From UBA1447 sp002329225 (GTDB taxonomy: Bacteria; Bacillota; Clostridia; Oscillospirales; Acutalibacteraceae): a stretch of 64,000 nt of DNA. The DNA lies in NCBI GenBank assembly GCA_050946835.1, contig JBMNVN010000006.1, positions 62,001 to 126,000 on the forward strand, read 5' to 3'. The position numbers and the translations under genes are program-made. Positions 42,361 through 50,807 of the stretch are shown one piece after another (position 1 is the stretch's first letter; every line of letters begins with the position of its first letter). Below the pieces are notes generated by a model. That model worked only from the letters and a program-made list of their open reading frames with translations, ran no database searches and was not told the origin of the DNA.

Positions 42361-43512
42361 ATGAAAAAAGTGTTAATTTTTCTATGCGTTGCGGTTTTAG
42401 TCGTGGGCTTGCTCGCCGTAGTCTTATTCGCAATGCAGAGGAAGAAAGCGGCTGAAAACGCTAATTTAACGCCGACAGAAAGAATTGATGCATTATTGAC
42501 GAAGCACGCCAAGAAGGCCAAAACCTTGCAGTTTGCCATGAACGTGCCTGCATCGGGGATTAGTTATTCATTTTCGAGTACCGTGCCGAATCAACGATTT
42601 CACAGTGCCAGCGCAGGTAAACTGATGACATCTACGCTGATTTTTATGGCCATCGAACAGGGAAAACTGACAATCGATACACCGATCAGCAGTATTTTAG
42701 AACATGATCTGTTAAACGGTCTGTTTGTTTATCAGGGTACCGACTATCAGGATCAGGTTACTGTCCGACACCTGCTCGGTCATATGTCCGGTGTGAACGA
42801 TTATTACGAAAGCGAGACCTTTGACGGCTCCACATTCACCGAGGACATGCTCAACAATCCCGATACCTTTTGGACGCCGCCGGAACTGATTGCCTACACG
42901 CGCGACAACCAAAAGGCCGTCGGCAAACCCGGAGAGAAGTTTTTATATTCCGACACCGGCTATATCCTCTTAGGGCTTATCATTGAAGAAATCTACGGGA
43001 TGCCGTTTCACGAGGCGCTGCAGACCTATATTTTTGACCCGGCTGATATGCGTGAAACGCATCTGTGTTTTTACAGCGACGGCTTCGACCAGGAAGCTTT
43101 GGCACCTGCGTATATCAACGGGGTCGATGTACATCTGTTTCGCAGCATCAGCGCCGACTTTTCAGGCGGCGGCTTGTCCATTACGGCGGAAGATTTACTG
43201 AAATTTTTGGATGCTTTGCAAAGCGAGCGCTTCATCAGTCAACAGTCATTGGATATGATGGCCACCTTTGAACATAAATATATCAAGGGCCTCCATTATG
43301 GACTGGGCATGATGCAGGTGCGCTTTGAAGAGTTTTTCTTCCTCCTGAAAGGCCTCCCGCGCTTACAGGGGCACTTGGGTGTCACCGGCGTACACGCTTG
43401 GTATGATCCGGAGACAAAGGCGAGCTTTGTCCTCAATGTGGGCAATACGAAAGATATGAGTGACAGTTTCAGGCTGTTAATCCAAATTATTCAGATACTG
43501 TATCAGTCATAA
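42361..43512 (+). CDS. membrane-anchored beta-lactamase-fold serine hydrolase (class C/PBP-like)
   Basis: 383 residues, ATG after GAGGGA. A single N-terminal membrane segment (VLIFLCVAVLVVGLLAVVLF) anchors an extracytoplasmic domain of the beta-lactamase/AmpH-EstB family: SxxK motif SAGK near residue 83, VRHLLGHMSGVNDY, the YSDTGYILLG tyrosine motif near 196, and SFVLNVGN near the C-terminus. Such proteins are esterases, peptidases or peptidoglycan hydrolases more often than antibiotic-degrading enzymes. It is co-transcribed with a PadR regulator, nine bases downstream, so it is probably induced by a small molecule. Substrate unknown. Confidence 0.85.
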   Translation: MKKVLIFLCVAVLVVGLLAVVLFAMQRKKAAENANLTPTERIDALLTKHAKKAKTLQFAMNVPASGISYSFSSTVPNQRFHSASAGKLMTSTLIFMAIEQGKLTIDTPISSILEHDLLNGLFVYQGTDYQDQVTVRHLLGHMSGVNDYYESETFDGSTFTEDMLNNPDTFWTPPELIAYTRDNQKAVGKPGEKFLYSDTGYILLGLIIEEIYGMPFHEALQTYIFDPADMRETHLCFYSDGFDQEALAPAYINGVDVHLFRSISADFSGGGLSITAEDLLKFLDALQSERFISQQSLDMMATFEHKYIKGLHYGLGMMQVRFEEFFFLLKGLPRLQGHLGVTGVHAWYDPETKASFVLNVGNTKDMSDSFRLLIQIIQILYQS

Positions 43513-43521
43513 GGAGGAGCT

Positions 43522-44040
43522 GTGTCAACAAAATTTGCATTATTGGGTTTATTGAATATCCACAAAATGTCCGCATATGATTTGGAGAAATTTGCAAAGG
43601 AATCGATCGGCTATTTTTGGAATGAGTCGTACAGCAATGTGCACCGGACATTAAACAAACTGGCGGAGGAGCAATTGGTCACCAAGTCTCCGGAGCCGGG
43701 CAGCAGAAATAAAACTATTTTTGACATTACCGACCCGGGGCGGAAAGCTCTGTCGGACTGGTTGTCCAATCACGAACACACCACAATTTATAGGGATGAG
43801 CTGTTGCTGAAACTGTTTGTCAGCAAACGGAAAGACTATCCGGCGCTGTTGATCGATTTGAAACGTGTCTTGGACGAATTACGAGAACAACAAGAAGTGT
43901 ATTTGGACTTGCAGACATCCGTCACATCGGAAGAAGGCAAGCTTTCATATGACTTAGTGTTGGACTATGGTATCGTACAAAATGACGCCACCATTGCATG
44001 GCTGGAAAAAACAATTCAAAGAATGGAAGCAGTTTTATAA
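43522..44040 (+). CDS. PadR-family transcriptional regulator
   Basis: 172 residues, GTG start after AAGGAGGAGCT. The winged-helix domain (FALLGLLNIHKMSAYDLEKFAKESIGYFWNESYSNVHRTLNKLAEEQLV) is typical of PadR, followed by the VirB-like C-terminal helical domain (DELLLKLFVSKRKDYPALLIDLKRVLDELREQQEVYLDL) used for dimerisation. PadR proteins are ligand-released repressors that often control their own operon. The two palindromes overlapping the upstream promoter are the obvious target. Paired with a membrane-anchored serine hydrolase rather than the more usual exporter. Confidence 0.9.
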   Translation: MSTKFALLGLLNIHKMSAYDLEKFAKESIGYFWNESYSNVHRTLNKLAEEQLVTKSPEPGSRNKTIFDITDPGRKALSDWLSNHEHTTIYRDELLLKLFVSKRKDYPALLIDLKRVLDELREQQEVYLDLQTSVTSEEGKLSYDLVLDYGIVQNDATIAWLEKTIQRMEAVL

Positions 44041-44121
44041 AAAAACGGAAAATTGCGCTTAAAATGATAGCGGAGGAGGAAAAATGCGAAGAATCATGCT
44101 ACCCCTGTGATAGACAGCGCA

Positions 44122-44685
44122 TTAAGTTCGGGCGGTCTCCCATTCCTTTCGTAAAATGCTCAGGTTTCTGACATCGCCGTAACTGCCGTCACTGTAGCGT
44201 ATTTCTTCCCGTAAAATGCCCTCTTCCACCATACCGCATTTTTCCAAAACCCTGCCGGATGCCAAATTGCGGATATCGTGAAAGGCGTACAGTTTATTGA
44301 TACCCACCTCGGCAAACATAAAATCAATTACGCTTTTAAGGGTTTTAGTCATAATGCCCTTGTTCCAAAACTCATAACCCAAACAGTAGCCGATAGCTCC
44401 CCGACTGTGAATATCGCTGATATTTATCACCGACATACTGCCGATTGCCTCCGAATTAATGTCGATTGCCCATTGATAATAATCGGCGCTAGGGTATTGC
44501 TCGACCCACTGTGAAAGAATCGCCTTTGTGACCTCAAGATCTTTATGAGGTTCCCAGGTAAGATATTGAGTCACCCTCGCATCATTTGCCCAATTTTTAA
44601 ACATGGCTTCGGCATCGTCCATTGTAAACGGGCGAAGAACAATATTGTCGATTTTAATAATTTGAGTTCCTTTGTGAGTAAGCAA
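44122..44685 (-). CDS. GNAT-family N-acetyltransferase (RimJ/RimL type)
   Basis: 187 residues with a TTG start at 44685 behind GGGGTG. The GNAT fold is clear: IVLRPFTMDDAEAMFKNWAND, then IGSMSVINI, the acetyl-CoA loop region GYCLGYEFWNKGIMTKTLKSVIDFMF, and AFHDIRNLASGRVLEKCGMVEEGILRE. Members acetylate protein N-termini, small amines or antibiotics; the RimJ-like subgroup is broad and the substrate is not predictable. It has its own promoter and faces the PadR gene. Confidence 0.85.
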   Translation of the reverse strand: MLTHKGTQIIKIDNIVLRPFTMDDAEAMFKNWANDARVTQYLTWEPHKDLEVTKAILSQWVEQYPSADYYQWAIDINSEAIGSMSVINISDIHSRGAIGYCLGYEFWNKGIMTKTLKSVIDFMFAEVGINKLYAFHDIRNLASGRVLEKCGMVEEGILREEIRYSDGSYGDVRNLSILRKEWETART

Positions 44686-44724
44686 CTTAACACCCCGCCA
44701 TTTTATTTGTATTCGGCAAGAAGA

Positions 44725-44753
44725 ATAATATCATGCATAATGTAATTTCTCAA
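44725..44753 (-). promoter_or_regulatory. promoter of the GNAT gene
   Basis: Minus strand TTGAGA (44753-44748), 17-bp spacer, TATTAT (44730-44725). Confidence 0.6.
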
Positions 44754-44775
44754 TATAATTAAAAGGGTGTTTGTT

Positions 44776-45873
44776 ATGAAAAACATAAAAATTATTGAGC
44801 ACGGGGTTATTTACCGCAACCCGTCAAGTCCTTTTTGTTACAACGGCTGGCCTACCGTTGCAAGGCTTTCAGATGATTCCCTTGCCGTTGTTTGGTCCGG
44901 ATTCAGAATTGCTCATGTCTGCCCTTTCGGTAAAACTGCAATGAGTATAAGCCGGGATGAGGGAAAAAACTGGGGGCCGCCGATGGTTATTAACGACACT
45001 CCCCTTGATGACAGGGATGCGGGAATATTAAGCACCTCGGATAATAATCTGCTGGTTAGCTGGTTTTGCCATCCAAAACAGTGGATGTTGGAAACGGCAC
45101 TTCCGCCTGCCAAAGAATATTTGCCCGCAGAACTGTACTCCCTTTTTGAGGGATACTCCGGTATTTATGATAAAATGACACCGGAGGAAGGCCGGGGCGG
45201 CTCTTTTGTCCGCCTGAGTGAAGACAACGGAATAACTTGGGGGGACACAATTCGTGTCCCCGTTTCTTCTCCCCACGGCCCCGCAAAACTTGCTGACGGG
45301 AGTTTGGTTTATCTTGGCCAAGACCTTTTTGAAGGCACCGGCAAAATTTACGCCTACTCATCTGAAGATAAGGGCAAAACCTGGGCACTCTTATCGACTT
45401 TGGAAATGCCTCAGATTCCGGAGAACTTCAAGTTTTACGAACCTCATGCGGTTCAACTGCCCGACGGCAGCCTCCTCGGAACTTTGCGTTATGAGGGACA
45501 AAGTGCGTTTACAGTCTATACTACCCGCTCAACGGATTTAGGGAAAAGCTGGAGCATCCCCTCTCCCCTGATACCTGCCGGTTCGGACAGTCCCGTATGC
45601 GGCTCCCCTCCCCATCTTACGGTTCTTTCTTCCGGGACGGTTATTTGCAGTGTCGGCAGAAGAAAAAAGCCTTTCGGTCAGAGAGCCCTGGTAAGTTATG
45701 ATTCAGGTGTGAACTGGGAGGAGTTTGTTATCAGAGATGATGCTCCTAACGGAGATTTGGGCTACCCGGCAACCGTAGAACTTAAAGACAAAAGCTTGCT
45801 AACCGTCTACTATCAGTGCTATGGCAATGACAGAATGCCGGGCATTCTTTATACGAGGTGGGCTTTGGTTTAA
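44776..45873 (+). CDS. sialidase-like BNR/Asp-box protein
   Basis: 365 residues from the ATG at 44776 (an in-frame GTG nine bases upstream overlaps the ribosome site AAAGGGTG). Five Asp-box type repeats (SISRDEGKNWG, RLSEDNGITWG, YSSEDKGKTWA, TRSTDLGKSWS, SYDSGVNWE) mark a six-bladed propeller as in GH33 sialidases and related exo-glycosidases. An early WSGFRIAH may supply part of the arginine triad, but I cannot place all catalytic residues. No signal peptide, so cytoplasmic if expressed as drawn. Could be an intracellular sialidase, a related hydrolase or a non-catalytic propeller. Monocistronic. Confidence 0.75.
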   Translation: MKNIKIIEHGVIYRNPSSPFCYNGWPTVARLSDDSLAVVWSGFRIAHVCPFGKTAMSISRDEGKNWGPPMVINDTPLDDRDAGILSTSDNNLLVSWFCHPKQWMLETALPPAKEYLPAELYSLFEGYSGIYDKMTPEEGRGGSFVRLSEDNGITWGDTIRVPVSSPHGPAKLADGSLVYLGQDLFEGTGKIYAYSSEDKGKTWALLSTLEMPQIPENFKFYEPHAVQLPDGSLLGTLRYEGQSAFTVYTTRSTDLGKSWSIPSPLIPAGSDSPVCGSPPHLTVLSSGTVICSVGRRKKPFGQRALVSYDSGVNWEEFVIRDDAPNGDLGYPATVELKDKSLLTVYYQCYGNDRMPGILYTRWALV

Positions 45874-45901
45874 TATTTCAAAAATTATTTTCCACTACAG
45901 G

Positions 45902-45929
45902 TTGATTATTTTTGATAACCTGATACAAT
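45902..45929 (+). promoter_or_regulatory. promoter of the class II RNR gene
   Basis: TTGATT (45902-45907), 16-bp spacer, TACAAT (45924-45929), with GGAGGG just before the ATG at 45961. Confidence 0.55.
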
Positions 45930-45960
45930 ATCTTGTGCATTACACAAAATGGAGGGCAAT

Positions 45961-48237
45961 ATGAATATTTCACCGAACGCAATTACCGTGCTTGAAAGGC
46001 GCTATTTAATCAAAGATGACGAGGGTAACCCCGGGGAGTCTGTTGAAGATTTATTCCGCCGGGTTGCGGACACTATCGCCGCCCCCGACTTAAACTTTGA
46101 TAAAAACGCCGATATAAAGGCAACTGCCGATATATTCTTTAACATGATGACACAGCTTGAGTTTTTACCCAACTCCCCTACGCTGATGAATGCCGGCCGC
46201 CCCTTGGGGCAGCTTTCCGCCTGTTTTGTACTGCCTGTGGAGGATTCCATGGAGCAGATTTTTGAAGCAATAAAACAGGCCGCCCTGATCCATAAGTCCG
46301 GAGGCGGTACGGGCTTTTCTTTTTCACGCATCCGTCCCCGCGGGAGTGAAGTAAACACCACCGGCGGCGTGGCATCAGGCCCCGTCAGCTTTATGAAAGT
46401 GTTTTACATGGCGACCGAGGCCGTTAAGCAGGGCGGAACCCGCAGGGGGGCAAATATGGGCATTCTCCGCATTGACCATCCGGACATTATGGACTTTATC
46501 GACTGCAAAGCCAATAATAAAGAGATTACCAACTTTAATATCTCCGTCGGGCTGACGGAAGACTTTATGAAGGCCGTAGAAAAGGGTGAGGATTACCCGC
46601 TTGTTGACCCCCGCACTAAAAAAACGTTGGACACACTTTTTGCCCCCGATGTTTTTGAGAAGATTGTGGACGCCGCCTGGCGTAACGGGGAACCCGGAAT
46701 TGTTTTTTTAGACAGGCTCAACCGGGACAATGTTACACCCGGGCAGGGGGAAATTGAGTCCACCAATCCCTGCGGAGAGCAACCCCTGCTCCCCTATGAA
46801 TCCTGCAATCTGGGGTCTATCAACCTGACGGCAATGCTTAAAGAGGTTGACGGGAAATATGAATTTGAATGGGATAAGCTTTTATTAACCGTTAAAAATG
46901 CCGTTCACTTTTTGGACAACGTTATTGAGGCGAATGTCTATCCCCTTGAAAAAATCGAATATGTTACCAAACAGACCAGAAAAATCGGACTGGGTGTAAT
47001 GGGTTGGGCGGATTGCCTGCTCCTTTTGGGGATCCCCTATAATTCTGAAGAAGCCGTAGAACTGGGCGAAAAAGTTATGTCCTTTATCACGGAAAAAGGC
47101 CGTAAGGAAAGCGAGGCTCTTGCAAAAGTGCGGGGCGCTTTTCCGCTCTTCAAAGAGAGCACGCTTGCTAAGGGCAAACCCCGCCGCAATGCCACCATTA
47201 CCACAATCGCGCCGACGGGTACACTTTCAATCATTGCCAACTGTTCCAGCGGCGTAGAACCGGTATTCGCTTTTGTTTATGTGCGCAATATAATGGACGG
47301 AACTGAAATGATAGAGGTCAACCCCATACTCAAAGCGGAGTTGGAAAAACGGGGTCTGTATTCGGATGAGCTGATGAAGCAAGTCGCAAAAGAGGGCACC
47401 ATAGCCCACATTGACGAACTGCCCGAAGACCTCCGCAGAGTTTTTGTCTGCGCTCACGACATAAGTCCGATAGACCATGTGAGAATGCAGGCGGCTTTTC
47501 AAAAGCATACGGACAATGCCGTTTCCAAGACCGTGAACTTCCCCTCCGCCGCCACCAGAGAAGAGGTTGCCGAAGTTTATAATCTGGCCTATACCCTCGG
47601 CTGCAAAGGTGTTACCATATATCGGGACGGAAGCAGAGACGCTCAGGTGCTTAATATCGGAAAAGTAAAAGAAAGCGAAAAGGCTGACAGTGCCGATGGA
47701 GAAGAACAGCCGACCGACATTGTTCCCCGCCCGAGACCCGACACGGTTACAGGGATTACGGAAAGAGTAAAAATAGGCTGCGGAAACCTTTATATTACGG
47801 TTAACTACGACGATAAGGGTATTTGCGAAATCTTCACGAATACCGGTAAAGCGGGCGGCTGTCCCTCACAATCCGAGGCTACCGCGCGCCTTGCTTCCGT
47901 AGCTTTACGAAGCGGCATTGCGGTTGAAACCATTGTGGACCAGCTAAAGGGAATCCGCTGTCCGTCAACAATTCGGCAACAGGGAATGAAATGCACATCC
48001 TGCCCCGACGCCATTGCAAAAACCATTGACAGGGTCTATAAACAGCAAATAAAGTCGGTGAAACAGCCGACCGCTGACGAACTTATAAAAAAGAAGGTGT
48101 CCGACCCGGAGTTTGCATCCGACCCTCAAGCAGAAGAAGGAACGGGTATTAAGTTTTGTTTGGAGTGCGGAGCCAAACTTGAGCATGAGGGCGGCTGTGT
48201 TATTTGCAGACAATGCGGCTATACCAAGTGCAACTGA
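45961..48237 (+). CDS. nrdJ: adenosylcobalamin-dependent (class II) ribonucleoside-diphosphate reductase
   Basis: 758 residues from the ATG at 45961 behind GGAGGG (an ATG four codons earlier lacks a ribosome site). It reduces ribonucleotides to deoxyribonucleotides using the cob(II)alamin/adenosyl radical pair. Visible landmarks: VLERRYLIKDDEGNPGESVEDLF at the N-terminus, the first redox cysteine in LSACFVLPVEDSMEQIF, GGGTGFSFS, the active-site NPCGEQPLLPYESCNLGSINLT, TIAPTGTLSIIANCSSGVEP and a C-terminal cysteine-rich tail (CLECGAKLEHEGGCVICRQCGYTKC). No small subunit is needed. It makes DNA synthesis dependent on B12, consistent with the riboswitch operon elsewhere in this window. Complete and undamaged. 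Confidence 0.95.
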   Translation: MNISPNAITVLERRYLIKDDEGNPGESVEDLFRRVADTIAAPDLNFDKNADIKATADIFFNMMTQLEFLPNSPTLMNAGRPLGQLSACFVLPVEDSMEQIFEAIKQAALIHKSGGGTGFSFSRIRPRGSEVNTTGGVASGPVSFMKVFYMATEAVKQGGTRRGANMGILRIDHPDIMDFIDCKANNKEITNFNISVGLTEDFMKAVEKGEDYPLVDPRTKKTLDTLFAPDVFEKIVDAAWRNGEPGIVFLDRLNRDNVTPGQGEIESTNPCGEQPLLPYESCNLGSINLTAMLKEVDGKYEFEWDKLLLTVKNAVHFLDNVIEANVYPLEKIEYVTKQTRKIGLGVMGWADCLLLLGIPYNSEEAVELGEKVMSFITEKGRKESEALAKVRGAFPLFKESTLAKGKPRRNATITTIAPTGTLSIIANCSSGVEPVFAFVYVRNIMDGTEMIEVNPILKAELEKRGLYSDELMKQVAKEGTIAHIDELPEDLRRVFVCAHDISPIDHVRMQAAFQKHTDNAVSKTVNFPSAATREEVAEVYNLAYTLGCKGVTIYRDGSRDAQVLNIGKVKESEKADSADGEEQPTDIVPRPRPDTVTGITERVKIGCGNLYITVNYDDKGICEIFTNTGKAGGCPSQSEATARLASVALRSGIAVETIVDQLKGIRCPSTIRQQGMKCTSCPDAIAKTIDRVYKQQIKSVKQPTADELIKKKVSDPEFASDPQAEEGTGIKFCLECGAKLEHEGGCVICRQCGYTKCN

Positions 48238-48288
48238 TAAAGACAAGTTCGATATAATTCCCGATTAACTGAACAATGTAAACTCAAA

Positions 48289-48329
48289 GAACCGCCCTCT
48301 TTTGGAAGGCGGTTCCCTTTTAATTTTTA
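48289..48329 (+). terminator. terminator of the RNR gene
   Basis: GAACCGCC / GGCGGTTC stem followed by CCTTTTAATTTTT, between convergent genes. Confidence 0.75.
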
Positions 48330-48372
48330 TCTTATATTTTATAGCTGCTCTTTGGTTACCTGATACAGGATT

Positions 48373-50724
48373 TTACTTTTTCTTCTTTAATTTTTTCTCA
48401 TTCTTGAGGCGCTCTATTTCCGCACGTTTTGCAGCCTTTTCTTTTTCTTCCGCCTCTTCTTTTAGCCTGTCGCTTTCTTCTTTTCTTGCTTTGGCTTCTT
48501 CAAACATCTCGGCAATTTCATCAAAGCGCCGATAGTTTTCTTCCTGCTTGAGCAGTTTTACGGCATCCTGATAAGGCTTTGTGGTTCGCCTGAACAGTGA
48601 GTACTCGTTATTGGCAATTTTTATAGCACGGCGTACTTCATTTCTGGCTTTCTTCAGGCTTCTGATATCCTGTTTGGCTTGAATCACTTCATGTTTCAAG
48701 CCCTTGCTTTCCGCTTCAAACATATATTGGTAGGCGGTTTCCAGTTCTTCTTCCACTGCGTCTTCGCGGGCAAAAAGGTTGTCAAATACTTTTGTATCAA
48801 ACTCTTCCAGACCATCTTTATAGTTCTTATTTATCAGTTTTTTGGACGCAAGACGGCCTTTTGCCGAGGATATTGCCTGCTTGCGGATTTCTTTTTCTTC
48901 TTTAGTGGACTTAGGCAGAGCTTTAGCCTCGGCAAGGACGGATTTATCTACATTAACAAGGCCAATAAGCCCCGCTTCAGTTATTTTATGAGCCAATTTA
49001 ACCTGGTTCTGAACATGTTCGGTGGAGAACTTGTTCATTTCTTCAATAACCATTTGAGAAATTTCTATCATCCTGTTGTGTTCAATTGCAGCTTTTCTTG
49101 CCTGTTTGGTAGAATTAAAAGTCTTAGTTCCTGTTGGCGTTTCAATCGACATTACTATCCCCGCACCGGATTCAGGCAAGGGTTCGGCTTTAGCGTAAAA
49201 GCGTGCTTCCTTTACCAAATCGATTGCTTCCACCAAATCCTCATCGGAAAGAGCGTTGTTGGCGTAGTCTTCAAAAAGGGCTCGGATTTTAAGCACGTTG
49301 ACTATGCCGCGTTGTCTTGTCTCTTTAAGGTCATAGAAGAAATAGGGAATGACATTCATAACGGCACCGACAACGGAAACAAGAATCAATACATGAATCA
49401 GTCTGTCATAGATAGCCTTGTCATACAGGACATCAAAGGGATTTTTATACCCGTTACCCTCATAGATACCGTAAGCTTTATAAATAGCGGGTAAAACGGA
49501 ACTCGTTGCCAGAGTAATAGCACTGCCTATCAGCCCTACAGCGGCGAACATTCCGTCAATTCTTTCTCCGGTAACATATTGCTGATAATCGCGAATGTCC
49601 GCCTGTACGCTGGGGTCAAGCACATGTGCAAATGATGCCACAATACCGTTGAGATAAACAAAGATTAAAACAAGCCAGATATTGTTTATGAAGGGATACA
49701 AGGCGGCAATGAAAATAATGTTAAACATATTGGTAACAATGAGAACTTTTTTCTTACCGAATTTTTTTATGGCAAAAGGAGCAAACATCATGCCCCAAAG
49801 GGAAGCATTACCGGCAAGTAAGGTGATGAGAGCATATTGTTCCGGCGTACAGCCTTTGCCGTACTCATAGAGCCAAAAAAGGATCTGACCCTGAGCCCCT
49901 TCCAAAAAGCCGAGCCAGCCGGCAAGAGAAAGAATCCAAAAATATTTGTTTTTTGCCACTGCACGGATTGCATCAAGAAACTTTACCTGGATAACATGAG
50001 TTTTAGCCTGAACAATTTTTTCCCTCGTGTTGGCGTAAACAAGGCAACTTATAAGCATTCCTATAATAGCAATAGGCGGATAAGCAATGCGATACAGACG
50101 GATATTCGTGAGTTCGCCTCCGGTAAAACGACCTGCAAGAATCGGCATCATGGGAGTGATAATTGAGGGTGCCAAAGAATAAACCACGGACTTTATTGCC
50201 ACCACGTTGGTACGTTCCTGAGAATTGGGTGACAGAACATAAATCAGGTTCTCATAAGAATCCTTGAAAAAGTTAAAGAAAAATTGGAAAGCGATATTGA
50301 ACAGTAAAATAACGACGTATTTTACCATAGGCGTCATTTTTTCATAGGGCATCCAAACAAATCCGGTTGCAAGCAGAACACATGGAATACCCATTTTTAT
50401 AATATATGGCCTGTATTTACCCTTTTTGCTCCTGGTATTATCAACTATATTTGCCCTGAGTGCCGTAAGAGGAAAACTTGACAGCACACTTATTACGTAG
50501 AGGTAATACATGGTTGTGGGATCAACACCTATGGTATTTCCAATCAGCGTATTACCCGTTGAAAGAATCATTTGGCCGACAATGTGAATGATGGCGTAAA
50601 CACCGATTCCTCCAAAGCTGTAAGACAAAACCTCTTTAAAAGGCATATAATTGCCTTTAGGCGGACGGTTCCAATATAGAAACACATTGTCTTTAAGCTC
50701 AACAGCCTTGCTTAGTAAGTCCAT
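48373..50724 (-). CDS. GPH/MFS-type symporter with a long cytoplasmic coiled-coil tail
   Basis: 783 residues from the ATG at 50724, eight bases after AGGA. Residues 20-470 carry about 12 membrane helices of the glycoside-pentoside-hexuronide (MelB-like) major facilitator group: LSYSFGGIGVYAIIHIVG, RANIVDNTRSKKGKYRPYI, KDSYENLIYVLSPNSQERTN and DIRDYQQYVTGERIDGMFAA. These usually co-transport sugars with cations. Residues 470-783 are unusual: a soluble, highly charged, helical tail (ALPKSTKEEKEIRKQAISS; ending EEAKARKEESDRLKEEAEE and a lysine-rich end). That tail is not part of the transport fold and could bind a regulator. It lies 83 bp downstream of tyrS, behind two operator-like sites. Confidence 0.8.
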   Translation of the reverse strand: MDLLSKAVELKDNVFLYWNRPPKGNYMPFKEVLSYSFGGIGVYAIIHIVGQMILSTGNTLIGNTIGVDPTTMYYLYVISVLSSFPLTALRANIVDNTRSKKGKYRPYIIKMGIPCVLLATGFVWMPYEKMTPMVKYVVILLFNIAFQFFFNFFKDSYENLIYVLSPNSQERTNVVAIKSVVYSLAPSIITPMMPILAGRFTGGELTNIRLYRIAYPPIAIIGMLISCLVYANTREKIVQAKTHVIQVKFLDAIRAVAKNKYFWILSLAGWLGFLEGAQGQILFWLYEYGKGCTPEQYALITLLAGNASLWGMMFAPFAIKKFGKKKVLIVTNMFNIIFIAALYPFINNIWLVLIFVYLNGIVASFAHVLDPSVQADIRDYQQYVTGERIDGMFAAVGLIGSAITLATSSVLPAIYKAYGIYEGNGYKNPFDVLYDKAIYDRLIHVLILVSVVGAVMNVIPYFFYDLKETRQRGIVNVLKIRALFEDYANNALSDEDLVEAIDLVKEARFYAKAEPLPESGAGIVMSIETPTGTKTFNSTKQARKAAIEHNRMIEISQMVIEEMNKFSTEHVQNQVKLAHKITEAGLIGLVNVDKSVLAEAKALPKSTKEEKEIRKQAISSAKGRLASKKLINKNYKDGLEEFDTKVFDNLFAREDAVEEELETAYQYMFEAESKGLKHEVIQAKQDIRSLKKARNEVRRAIKIANNEYSLFRRTTKPYQDAVKLLKQEENYRRFDEIAEMFEEAKARKEESDRLKEEAEEKEKAAKRAEIERLKNEKKLKKKK

Positions 50725-50807
50725 TAACAAAATCCTTTCGCCGGAAAAATTGCAAAAACGTAAGCGCTCTTCATTTCAACCTGAAAAACTCTAAAGCAGT
50801 AGCGCTC

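Noticed and set aside
48679..49494. 271-codon open frame on the plus strand
   Set aside because: It lies antisense to the charged tail of the symporter, has no ribosome site, and its composition (Phe/Cys/His rich) is that of a shadow frame.
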